From Paramacrobiotus metropolitanus (lineage: Eukaryota; Tardigrada; Eutardigrada; Parachela; Macrobiotidae): DNA of 64,000 bases. The notes beneath the pieces were generated by a model that was not told the DNA's origin, made no database searches, and saw only the letters and a list, made by a program, of their open reading frames with translations. The translations under genes were made by a program, and so were the position numbers. This document shows positions 45,009 through 62,458 of the stretch, piece after piece (positions within the stretch are counted from its first letter, which is position 1; every line of letters begins with the position of its first letter). The stretch is taken from the NCBI RefSeq assembly GCF_019649055.1, contig NW_026570367.1, positions 1 to 64,000 of the forward strand, written 5' to 3'.

Positions 45009-45276
45009 TCGGCTCGTTGGAAACCGGTAAGGAATAAAATCAATGCCTTCCAGAATTTTCGCAAATCCGTTTTGGTTTGGTGGCGATCAGAATAAAACGT
45101 TTTGCCACGTAAGTAAGTTTTTGCATTTCATAAAGGAGATTCGGTAATAACTGAGTAATTCTTCAGAAAGTGTGGGTTTTCTTACAGTCTTCTACCTGCG
45201 GTAGCTTTATCTGCACCGCAGTCGAGGCAAAACTTTATTCTGATGCCCGTAGAGTTTGTGCACACCTGAACTGACC

Positions 45277-48200
45277 ATGAATCGATATTTGCTCTTTGTG
45301 GGTTTAGCAGTTTTATTCCTTCTTACTGGTAAGTTGAAAATAGCGTAGAATGACACATTTTAAAGCAATTTCTGCAACGTTTATGTTACTACTTGCATCA
45401 CCGGTGGTCCTCCGTGTCATGTTAATTGCGGTATCCAACTTCTTGTTGCAGGCCCGTTAAGATCCCATGGCAAAGAGGATGACATAGATGATGAGGAAGG
45501 TGCAAATCCCAAAGTTCAGTCGAACGTGGGAAAAGGCAAGCAAGGCTCTCGGACCGACGATGAAGTTGTTGCAAGGTACATGAAATGTTTGCGATCACTT
45601 CAAAGTTGGTTAGCAAAAGTTATTTTTGGTATTCGGTAGAGGTTTTACAACCAGCAAGTTGTGACTTTCTTATTTTACCGAATATTTTATTTATTTATTT
45701 TAATTTTATATTATTAGATAAAATAGAGCAGAATGTGAGTATACAGATGACACGCTATAAATTCAGCGGGCGTACAGTAATTTTCTGTTTGCCTTGTTTG
45801 TGGCGTGGATTAGGAACATCTTCACAGCATACGAATTTGGTAAATTGATGTTTTTTTCGGCAGTTTTTATAAAATTTTATGTGCGACTACACATTTGTAC
45901 ATCGTGCCGTGATTAATATTGATTCATTGTTTTTTAGAGAAGAAGAAGCAATTAAAATCGATGGACTAAATGTTGCTCAAATGAAAGAAATGCGGGATCG
46001 GGCCGAAAAACATGTCTTCCAGGCCGAAGTGGACCGAATGATGAAACTTATTATCAATTCTTTGTACAAGAATAAAGAGATATTCTTAAGAGAATTGATT
46101 TCCAATGCCTCGGACGCTCTCGATAAGATTCGTATAATTTCGCTGACGGACAAGAGCGCATTGGATGCCACGCCCGAATTGTCAGTGCGCGTGAAGGTAT
46201 GGTAGTATTGTTTTATCTGTCATCGTTTTCCGGATTCTTCTGATATATTTATGTACACCAAGTGTGCTTTACGAATCGTGTCCGATGTTATCACGTTCGT
46301 TTCTGTTTTTTAGGCGGATAAGGAAAATCATGTCTTACACATTACCGATACCGGTGTAGGAATGACTAAGGACGAGCTTATTAAAAACTTGGGAACCATC
46401 GCGCGATCAGGAACAAACGAATTCTTCCAAAAATTGTCACAGAGTTCTGCTACGGAGGTGGGCATTCTCGATTTCTGTCTAATTTTTGGGGTGGTTTTAA
46501 TTACCATTTGAATTAGGCTGGCGAACTCATTGGACAATTTGGGGTGGGCTTCTATTCCGCATTCCTTGTGGCGGATCGAGTGGTTGTCACGTCGAAGAGT
46601 AACAGCGATAAGCAGTACATTTGGGAATCCGACGCAGCCAGTTTCAGTATTGCGGAAGATCCTCGCGGTGATTCTCTTAAACGTGGAACGACCGTCAGCC
46701 TGCACTTAAAGGAAGAAGCATACGATTTCCTGGAAGAGAACACTATTAAGGAACTAGTCAAGAAGTATAGCCAGTTTATTAATTTCCCCATCCATCTGTG
46801 GGGCAGCAAGACTGAAACCGTAGAAGAACCGGCAGAAGACGATGAATCTTCAACCACGGAGGCCCCAAAGACGGAGGAGGACGAAGAAGCAAAGGTTTGG
46901 TTAACTTCTTACCTTGATTTGGGAACGTTCGCATAGCACAATATTAATTTTCTTAGGTTGAAGAGGCACCAAAAGACGACGATAAAAAGAAGACAAAAAA
47001 AGTTGAGAAGACTATCTGGGATTGGATCCTCATGAATGAGCTTAAACCTATCTGGACAAGGAAGTATGACAATTCCGTTTCCGTATTATAATAATTTTTA
47101 CGTTGCCGTATACCTTCGGATTTTCAGTCATGTTTAGTGTTTGGTAAATATTGATTACCGATTTTATTTGCAGACCGGCAGATGTCAGCGATAAAGAGTA
47201 TTTTGAATTCTACAAATCGTTTACTAAGGATTACGAAGAGCCAATGGCAAAAATCCACTTCACCGCTGAAGGCGAGGTTTCCTTCAAGTCTATTTTATAT
47301 ATTCCGAAAAAGGCGCCCACTGATGCATTCCAGAAGTACGGTACCAAGACTGAAAATATTAAGGTACTGTATTCGATGAATTTGTTTGTACATTTATGGC
47401 CGTTTCTAAATTTATGTATTGGTTTGCAGTTGTACGTTCGTCGCGTATTCATTACCGATGATCTCCAAGATATCATTCCCAAATACCTGAATTTCATTCG
47501 TGGCGTTGTAAGTGGCGTTGTTTTTATGACTACCAAGAATGATAAGTTGTAGCTTGCAGTTGAGTACTTATCCTGTCATAAGTTGCCTCAAGAGAGTTGT
47601 TGCTTTAGCATTTAATGGTTTTAATAATTGTAGGTTGATTCGGATGACCTTCCACTGAACGTTTCACGTGAAACTCTACAACAGAACAAATTGATTAAAC
47701 TGATCAGGAAGAAGATTGTTAGGAAAGTTCTAGATATGATTAAGAAGCTCGAAAAGGAGGATGCGGAAAAATTCTGGACCGAATACAGCACAAAGTACAG
47801 TTCCTGCATTTTGTTTTGTTTGTTAAGATGCATCTGTACCTTTTCTTTGTTTTCAGTCTTAAATTAGGTGTGATCGAAGATTCTGCTAACCGCAGCCGCT
47901 TGGCAAAATTGCTCAAATTCCAGTCTTCAAACGGTTCGGAACTTGTTCAGCTGCCGGAATATGTTACTCGTATGAAACCCAAACAAGAACACATTTATTA
48001 CATGGCTGCTGCTTCTCGCGTTGAAGCAGAAAAATCCCCTTTTGTTGAAAGATTGCTGCAGCGAGGTTATGAGGTCTTATATCTGACTGACCCGGTGGAT
48101 GAATACTGCATGCAGTCTCTACCTGAATTTGAAGGAAAGAAATTCCAGAACGCTGCGAAAGAGGGTTTGAATTTGGGCGATTCGGATAAAGCCGAGAAAC

Positions 48201-49126
48201 GCGTTGAAGAGTTAACGAAACAGTTTGAGCCACTTACAAACTGGCTGCAAGATAAGGTCTTGAAGGAAAAGGTAAAGTAAATGGCGTGTCTGTAGGCAGT
48301 GGCCACTGCCAGATAAGTGCTTTTAACAGTTATTTTTTGCAACGGTTAGTTATTTTTTTAGATTGACAAAGCTACCATCTCGCAACGGTTGACCCAGTCG
48401 CCATGCGCGCTGGTGGCCAAGTCATACGGATGGACAGGAAATATGGAAAGAATTATGCGCGCTCAGGCTTATGCTAAATCTAAGGATCCTATGCAAGAGT
48501 AAGTTGACCTTAACAAAGACATGTCGATTTTATAGCTTTTTTGCTTAACTCAGCCAAGTGCAGTCTTGCAGTACTCGTTCAGGATGTTCAGAGAAAGTAG
48601 CCATTTTTGGCATGATTTGTCTTTTGCAGTCGCTTGCTAAACTCTTAATAGGATTTCATCGAAATTTTTGTCCTGTTCTTAAAGCTCTTTTGCACTCGCA
48701 GGCTCGACCTGTGCGTGTTTTGCATCTTTTGTTTAACCTAATTCAGCTAATCAAGGTTAATAATTGTGCAGATTTTATGCCACTCAAAAACGCACAATGG
48801 AGATCAATCCAGGTCATCCCATTATTAAAGATATGCTGCGGCGAGTCGAGGAAAACGAAGATGACGATATTGCCAAAGACCTCGCAGTAGTCTTATATGA
48901 AACTTCGGCAATCCGATCGGGTTTCCAAGTGCCTGATACTGCTGGATACTTTGACCGCGTAGAAAAGATGCTGAGACTGGGTTTGAATATTTCTCCTGAA
49001 GAGAAAATAGAAGAGTTCGAAGAATTTTCCTCTGACAGCACTGACGCTGATAGTCCGGCGAAGGATGCTGATGAGGACAAAGAAGTCGAAGAAGATGCAG
49101 AGTCGCCAGTTAAAGATGAGCTCTGA
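45277..49126 (+). CDS. HSP90B1: Endoplasmin (GRP94/HSP90B1), ER-resident HSP90
   Basis: ATP-dependent chaperone of the ER lumen. Twelve coding exons, 45277-45328, 45452-45575, 45938-46196, 46314-46457, 46517-46894, 46957-47063, 47174-47363, 47430-47507, 47634-47794, 47857-48271, 48362-48498, 48772-49126, in perfect phase, 799 aa (human 803). Signal peptide [18 protein letters not shown]. The ATPase domain shows [40 protein letters not shown] and [17 protein letters not shown]. An acidic linker ([20 protein letters not shown]) is followed by the middle domain ([31 protein letters not shown]) with catalytic-loop [14 protein letters not shown]. The C-terminal dimer domain has [20 protein letters not shown]. 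The protein ends SPVKDEL, a canonical retention signal. An apparent 5' UTR intron spans 45109-45187. It diverges from the C1orf131-like gene. Confidence 0.98.
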
Positions 49127-50003
49127 TCGAGTTTTTTATTGTTGTGAATCGGACTCCGTATCCGTTTCGTGATGCACCCTTGGTTTTGTGAAAGCCATTC
49201 TCATTTCTCTTTCCGTTGTTTTTTTATTTATCACGCATTGTATATCGTCAGATTCGTGCATATAGATTGTTGCTGATACAGGTGTTGTTTTCTCTAAAAT
49301 TTTAATGTAGATAAGGTGACTTGCCAGTGAAATAAGTACATGCAATAATTATGGTGCCTCAAAACAAAAACTTCATTCATAGCAACATTATCATTGTCTC
49401 AGCAGAACAAATCAGCAGCAGCCACTTCAATTGTTTCCAGTTATATCTACTCAGTTCTACTGGATACGTACTGTCAGGAGTCAGGACTTACTGTATACAG
49501 TAGGTCCTGGTACTGTACAAGTACATTATGGACAAGAAGCAGTACTACATTAGTACTGTAGTGCTCAGATTCGCCACCGATCTGTGTGCCCATATTTCTT
49601 CGTTTTTCGTCACTCGAAATTTTGCACTGGTTCTTATGCGGAGGTCTGATGCATGAGCAACATCGCATTCCGAAAGGCATGAACGTACGTAGACACAAAA
49701 GGTCATTTTGATCTTCGTTAACCACACTATCTAGACTACAAGTAGTAAAAATAAACAAGAACACTGCGAAAGAAAACATGGGTTTTTGACTTTTCGTCCC
49801 GTAACAACAACAGCCCAGCAATGTGTCAGAAAGCAATAAGTACCACAAAAGACAGCAAATGAAACCCAACGCTATACGAAACGTCAAAGTCGCAGTAAAA
49901 TACCTATTTTTATTTTGAAATTGTCCAAAGTATCACCAAAAAATAATCAGATTCGAGGCGCACACACAACGCCGTCCAAAGTTCGAATGTACAAGAGTAA
50001 TAT
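49127..50003. other. Spacer between convergent HSP90B1 and cyclin T genes
   Basis: Contains both 3' UTRs. ORFs at 49136-49345 and 49474-49887 on the minus strand show no similarity or splice support and were left uncalled. Confidence 0.4.
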
Positions 50004-52141
50004 CTACATGTTCGCTTTTCTTCTTTTCAGCGAGGCATTTTCCGGGAGATCTCCCGTGTAATATCCAGGAGCAAGTCCATTTGAGCCACCACTACCGGGG
50101 ATCGGGCGCGGAAGCACAATGTCACCATCACGAGTCCGCTTGCCGTCCAAAGGCGGCTTTGTTGGGGGATTAGTTGGCCCACTTGGCCTCCGGTGATCCT
50201 GAAATACCCGTAGAATAAATTTCCGTTCATAAGTTCTCTGAGTCCACTAACTACGGAAGCAGGGTTTTCCACGTTCAAGTTTTCAACAACTACTCAGCAA
50301 AACTACTACACAGCCATACATTCGGCATTCGAGGGGCTCCCGGGGGAGGAGGGGGAGCAGGTGATCTAGCGTCCATCTTCATCGGTGGCGGTGGGGGCGG
50401 AATTTGCGGTGGCTGCCCTGGTGGAGGCGCTGGAATCGGTGGCCGAGAGGCACTAGGAGGACGTGGTTGTCCTGGCACTGACGGCACACCATGCGATGGA
50501 CCCTGCAATTTCGCTGCTGTCCCTTGACTAGCACCGGCCATTTGGCCCACAGTCGGCTGACCGGCAACCACCGGGTCATGACCAGCCGGGACTGGCGGCT
50601 GAGGCCCTCCTGACGGGACACTCGCACTGGTGGAGCCAGTGGTCTCATGCTACAGCATGAAAGAGACAGCATAAGGACACACCGTTCAGAAAACGGTTGA
50701 CCAAACACTTTTAAGAGACCCAGAACGAGAGCATCACTATACCGACTCTCTCAGTTCTTATATACCAGTCTCTTAAACATTGTGCCCTACAGCAGCTTGC
50801 CTTAGTCTGAGGCATGACACCGTTCCCGCGGGCTTTCATCCCCATTGGAGTATTGCCCTGTCCCAGGACCTGATTCCAAATTTTCTGGCGCACACGCTCA
50901 GAGTACCTGTCAACCGAATCTAGGAAGTCCTTGGCCACTCTGCCGATTTGGTCTTCGGTGATCAATGGATCCATATAGCTGTACCAAGCTTGGCCTTCCG
51001 TAGATAAGGGAATCTTCACGTTAGACCAGCGGGACGCCACGTCGATGCACATACATGCCACTTCAACGGGCTTGTACTGAATGCACACCTTCGTGCAGTG
51101 CAGTGCGACACTGGCAAGTGCGTATGCTGCGTGAGACACTTCCTTTTCGCAGCGAATCAATTGGCAACAACGAATCACATGGGTATGAGGATGCTCGACA
51201 CGTAGATCGAAGGCGAGAGTCTGCAATAGGACATTCTCGTGTGTCACTACGTTCTGCATTTCCTCCGAATATTTCTCGGAGTCAGTTGGCAACACAACTG
51301 GATCTCCTGGATTCAGTATTCGATACGTCTGCTTCACAACATGCTCCAATCGACGTGGCTGTTCTTCGACTTTCGCAGCCAGAAAGACAAAAACAGGCGC
51401 CATGGTGTATGGGCGAAATCTCGTAAAAGAATGATACTGATAAAATCTGAAAACATGCAAGTATTGAGTTAACACACATACGAAAGCCTGATGCTCTGCT
51501 AGGCAAGATCTTCATAGTTTTTAGTTTTACTACCATACCAAGATTTTCACAATAATCGCAAGTTCGCGGGGTTTTTTTCAAAAAGAAAGAAATTTCCCTG
51601 GATAAATTTTACGAATACACATCAGCACGATATATACTCATACCTTCCCTAGCCCAACTGAGGACTTGCTAATGCTTCAAATAAACAGCAATCAGTATTT
51701 AAAGGACCTAGAGACTCACGAAAGGTTCTGGAAGATTAAAAATAAACGTTTTTGTAATAATGATCATCTATGTTCGACATATTTACGTAAGTAATTAGTA
51801 ATAGTAATACTGTACTGTAATAACGATAAGTTCTGCCAACTGTCTGCGTCTACGTGGATGACGAAGGCATCCATAACCGTCACTTACCGATGCATATACA
51901 GAATAGCCGTGTTGATGGCTATCTGAAGGAGCTGCAGCTTTTGTCCGATATTCTGGCAAAGTTCTGCACACTGATAACGAGACCAGAGTTCCTTATCAGG
52001 ATGAATTCCACCATCAAGAATGCTTGGAATCTGATTGATCTCCTGCGGAGTGAAGTACCACCGTTCTTTTCGCCCGCGAGACGGCACTACGGCATCTCCA
52101 GATGGTGCAACGCTTTGCTGTTGTTCAGCAGTCCTGTCCAT
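50004..52141 (-). CDS. CCNT1: Cyclin T, P-TEFb regulatory subunit
   Basis: Partner of CDK9; P-TEFb releases paused RNA polymerase II. Four exons, 52141-51888, 51446-50801, 50649-50320, 50198-50004, in phase, 474 aa. Exon 1 opens the cyclin box with RWYFTPQEINQIPSILDGGI, DKELWSRYQCAELCQNIGQK and INTAILYMHR. Exon 2 continues FYQYHSFTRF, then FLAAKVEEQPRRLEHVVKQT, LLQTLAFDLRVEHPHTHVIR and VACMCIDVASRWSNVKIPLS. The C-terminal tail is Pro-rich (PPIPAPPPGQPPQIPPPPPP) and ends in a basic cluster LKRRKANM. It is much shorter than human cyclin T1 (726 aa) and lacks the long His-rich tail. Intron 2 uses a GC donor (AAG|GCAAGC) with a normal AG acceptor. Assigned to cyclin T over cyclin K by the VEEQP and HPHTHV motifs. 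Confidence 0.93.
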
Positions 52142-54073
52142 GGCAGAATATTAGAAATACCACCTTGAATACTGAGAAAATAATCAGCAATAATGACGAT
52201 GTAGGACTTCACTGAAAACCGGATAGGTCCTCGTCTAGTTGAGGTGTTACGGAATGACTACGCATTCCAGCGATCCAAGATGACTGACTGCTTCGTGCGG
52301 ATTCGAGCGTGGCATAAGGTAAGGTTACTGCCGTGTGTGGGCGATTACTCTGGGGGTTTAGTGCATTTAGCCGTACGTTGTTCCTGCGCTTAGCGTACGA
52401 ATATGCCGTAGGGTATGCGTTCGCCGTAGCATGCGTACGTACTGCGTACGTATTTAATACTGTACAGTGTACATAGTGCACCTCGCATATACGCACTTCC
52501 GCCACCCCACCCTCCTCTTAGCTTCTTATTTGATTTATTCACCGAAGTCGCAACCTGGATCCAGTCAGTCCTGTCGGTGATTGCTATAGCTTTCTTTGCG
52601 ATATTTTTTTGTTCTGTCTCACAAACTTGGATAGTGTTGTTTCTCGATACTTAAGTTTTGGATATTTCTGTGGATTTAATTATGAAATAAACTGGTGGAA
52701 AACGAGGAGGTAAGGGTTGCGCAAGTATTGTGTAAATGTGTAAGTAATCCATAATTTTTATTAATTTCGCGCTTCCATACATTCGCGGTGATTCACCACA
52801 TAGACGGTGTTGTTACATGTGATTATATTTTAATTTTTAGTATATTTTAATTTAGATGTGAATACATTTTTATTTCACCACATAGACGGCGTTGTTACAT
52901 AAATCTGCTACTTTGTAGTTTTAACAATTGTAAATTTATTTTGGCCAATGATAACATTACGTGATGCGTTGCGCAGCTGTTAATTACTTACTTTCATACA
53001 GACAGTATCAGCTGTTAACTGCGACAGCGGTTAATTACTTTCATATCAATTATCAATTACTCGTATTGTACAAGATTAGGTCGACTCGCTACATATTTTT
53101 TATTTCTATTGCGCAGAGTGCGCTTTAATTATTGAATTTTAGTTGCGGTGAATTAGAACGGTTCTATCGAGTGTTTTTGCCTGTAGATTTTGCGCTTTTT
53201 CATTTTCCGTAGTTTTATAATTGGTGATAATCAATTCTTTTTCTACTCGTACTGCGAATTGCGAGTGAGGAACATTCAATACCAAGAAACGAGGAAGAAT
53301 CAGGGTGAATGACTAAGTATAAAATTAGACGAATTTTAAATTTTTATGAAACTTTTAACTGCCTCTGTGACTGCTTATTCTACGGCAGCTGGTAATAAAA
53401 TTAAATCTTTAACTGGAGACTAACAGTAATACTACTTACAATAAGTAAATTTTTCACACTCACCATCAGACTCAATCGTTAGTCACCTCGCAACTTTCTT
53501 CTCCGTTAACCGGTTAGCGAGTTTATGACAATCTGGTTTTTTTACGTACCCCAGGCGTACGAGGAACGGTCTGTAAGTATTAATAATAAGTTTTAAGGTA
53601 ACAAGAATAAGTATTCTGTAGCTACCTCTTGTAATTACAGGTACTTATTGCTGTCCTTGCAGAATATGTTACGCTTGCTGCATTTTGTGCGGAGTAGACA
53701 AATTGGAAAGACATGTGCATTCCACCGCTGTGATTTCTAGGCTATTTTAAATACTGCGCCTTTTGCAGTAACTCCTTGCTGTTTGATTGTTTTGCGAAAA
53801 TGGATGTGTGAACATGGAAATAATAATATTATTGACAATTTGACGCTAATTATCCGGTGGATTATTACTGCCATATTTCATCGACATACCAGTTATTCCC
53901 GTTGGACCAAACCACTTGAATCCGAATAATCCGTCCATTTTGTAGCGTTTAGTCTGTTTTATTAATTTATTATTGTGGACCATGTTCGGTGATTCGTTGG
54001 CGTCAGTTAAGCCTTACAATTGTTGATTCTGCTGCTGCGCGTTAAAGACTCTGCTGCTGCGCGTTAAACGAAA
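52142..54073. promoter_or_regulatory. Shared upstream region of cyclin T (-) and SEC14L (+), with small direct repeats
   Basis: A 1.9 kb interval between divergent genes. cacatagacgg(t/c)gttgttacat occurs at about 52798 and 52880 as an 85 bp-spaced direct repeat. Near 52420-52450 the overlapping palindromes cgtacgtactgcgtacgt occur. Just before the SEC14L ATG, tctgctgctgcgcgttaaa is duplicated in tandem (54028-54046 and 54049-54067). No coding exon is recognised. Confidence 0.5.
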
Positions 54074-59662
<5,589 letters not shown>

Positions 59663-60609
59663 AATTGGACTAAGGGTTGTTACTCAGTGCCTGTTCGGGG
59701 TTGTTGATGTCTTTAAGTTATTCTTTCATGCTTTAGAATTGGTGTTTTTTGGGATACTCGTTCGCTAGTTGAAGTTTTTGGTCTACGAAAATGTTGATGA
59801 TTGGGTGATATTAGAGTGTGTATTGTTTGTACTCTTGATTATGCCTGTCGTTGCAGGTGTTGATTTTATTTCTGGTTTTATGAGTTTAAGTAGAGATCTA
59901 ACTTTCTTCGCTTAGGTCATTAGAATGAATATTTTGGGGCTAGTCTGTTAACTGCGTTGTTATTTAGACCTGGTTTGTCCTGTTGAAGCAGATTGACTAA
60001 GACGGGAAATGAATCACTCGTTTGGTTGCGATTCGCCTTCTTTGGGCATGTTGCCATTTTTTTCTAAACTCGTATCTGCTTTAATTTGTTTAACTTATTA
60101 TTTGATCAGCTTGTTTTCTGCTTCATCTTCAACTGCTCCAAGAAAAGTGCTTTTAAAAACTGGCAAGTGCATAGGATTAGAGTATATTTTAAGATAAATC
60201 CAAGTAAAAATCCTGCTATATTTCTTCCTGTTTTACTCACAACTCAGTCACATCTTTACGTTCAGCAGTGCATTAACAGCCCAAAATTAAAGATTGTACT
60301 TGATTTAATTTGCTACCATGCAGTCAGTGTTGCAGAGTTGATGGTCAAAAGTTACACAACGTGCGAAAAGTAAAAAGCGTAAATAAATTTGGATTATTTT
60401 CAGTACCACTGCAAAGTGCAAACCGAAGAACATGACGTTACCAAACGTAGAAATAATGTACAGAATTTGAAATTTAAGCAAGAGAAATAATATAAGCAGT
60501 TCGCTGGAAAATCTGATTTTGAGTATTGTAATAATTCCTTAAACAAAGCAAAATATTATAGAGTGCGATCGAACACTGACAAATCTCGCTTTATAGGCGA
60601 CGCAGTACG
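59663..60609. other. 3' flank shared by convergent SEC14L and RD3 genes
   Basis: T-rich and probably the SEC14L 3' UTR at the left. ORFs at 60009-60197 and 60086-60373 are unsupported. No repeats of note. Confidence 0.4.
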
Positions 60610-62458
60610 TTATACCGGCAACGTCCTAACATCGAGCGTACTGAATTTAATAGGCATGCGCATTTGCATTTCTTGTGAATTGCGACGGCTACGCATATCT
60701 ATCATGCTCTGGGCAAACGGCATCACTTTGTTGGAACGTTTGACTTTTTCCAAATGACTTCCCATGGCTGATTCTCCATCCATCGCTGGACGTGACTGAA
60801 TCGTTTGAGTTAGACAGGCGCGAAAAAGCACAGGGATTTCTTGCACCATGGGCTCTCGGGAAAGGTATTCGCGGAACTGCATAATAACCTAAAAATTAAA
60901 TAAAAGGTCATGATCCACGATTCTGCATTTTCTTTGCGTTATTTCTTGCATATCAAACTAGCTAAAAAATTATAACAATGTACTTTTAGTAATTAATACA
61001 CTGTTCCAAGTTGTTTGATACATTATAAATATATATACATTATATATACATTATATAGTATATAATTATCGGTGACAAACGTTTTCATGATGTCTTTATC
61101 AATGCACTTTTGCGTACGTAATATATATGCTCCTCGAGGATCGTAACGCCCTAATTATTTATTTTCGTTTACTACTCATAACGCGTTAGAGCTATTACAA
61201 ACATAAATAATTTGCATAGCGCTGTTCAATTCTGAAATAAAACTGGAGGGTTCAACTAGTAAAAACTGCAGAAATTACATTTCGCTGTACCTTGTTGCAT
61301 TCCGTGGGAAGTATCTGCCAGCATAAACTTTCGATTTCCATTCTCTCTCCTTGTGAGATTTCGAAGGAATACTTACTGACACGGGTTGGATCTATGAGCC
61401 ATGAGTAATCCACCTGTCGATAACCAATATTTACTTTTGAAAAGTAGTCGATTTGTTCTGTGCGATCCTGTGTTGTGGCTTTGCTTAGTCGGTTGAACAA
61501 CGCTATATATTTTGTAATACCTATGAAGGCCGGTAGCACACTGTGTTATTCACAAGGTAAAAATCAATACCAGGAACAGAACCGGAAGTCATACTAAATA
61601 CGCAGCGCTAGCGCTCCCAAACGTGGCGCGCTGTGTCGGCTGCGATATATATAATGTACAATGTGTCCTTAATGTGTACCAGAATACGATACTCTTTTTG
61701 TAAAGAATTCTACAACACTATTTTAAACAAAATCAACGGAAATATTATTATTACCAGCGACGAAATTAACCCTGACGTATCTGTAGCGCATGCAAGAGCG
61801 TATAATCAATGATCTCGAGACAACTAAATAGTGCACGTGGTGCACATTATCGTGCCGCTTGTTGAAAACTTGTTGAAATGTATGTGCTCTAAAAAAACGA
61901 GAATAAAATTTATTTCACAGTTTGACAAAGTTTATTGGACACTACTTTTCGTTTAATTTACTGACAAACTGCAAATATGTATGGTAGTAGAGTACAGCAG
62001 TATTTTGCGTCGGGTTTAAAGCAGAAGCGTCCGCAATGAAAGTTGAACTGGAAACGCTTTCTTACACAAAATATGTATAGTTCCCATAATGTGAGATATC
62101 AGAATTAAAAAAATAAAGTAGAGATTAAAAGTCAGCCGGCGATGCATAGCAGCAAATACTGAAAAGTAATGATTTGATAAATTTTTCTCTATGTGCATAC
62201 AAGATCAAGAACATTTGCACTTTCATAATATCACTTTAAAAAACTGGAAATCAAACCCACCTTTTGTGTTCGCTTTCGCTCTTCTTGTTCTCGTTGATAG
62301 TTTCGTTCTTCGGTTTCTTTGATGGCACAGTCCAGTTCATGCAGCAGGGATTCCGAAACCAACTGGCTTTCACTTTTTTCTGGAAGTTTTTTGTTACTGA
62401 CCGCCTCGCCTTTGAACCACTCAATCCACGCTCTCAGTGACCAGTCATTCGATCCCAT
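60610..62458 (-). CDS. RD3: RD3-family protein (retinal degeneration 3 homologue)
   Basis: Vertebrate RD3 binds and inhibits retinal guanylate cyclases and helps traffic them. Three exons, 62458-62261, 61413-61291, 60888-60610, phase 0 throughout, give 199 aa (human 195). Exon 1 has RAWIEWFKGEAVS and a coiled coil LHELDCAIKETEERNYQREQ. Exon 2 begins VDYSWLIDPTRVSKYSFEIS, then ERMEIESLCWQILPTEC, matching the RD3 core VDYSWL...ERLQLEDVC...C. Exon 3 has MQFREYLSREPMVQEIPVLF and LFRACLTQTI. The tail KVMPFAQSMIDMRSR parallels the conserved RD3 SPFASDIRT block. An ATG three codons upstream (62467) is an alternative start. Similarity to RD3 is by motif order and length. The partner cyclase here is unknown. 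Confidence 0.85.

Noticed and set aside
52209-52505. Minus-strand 98-codon ORF upstream of cyclin T
   Set aside because: Built largely from gtacg/tatgcg low-complexity words; no splice or similarity support.
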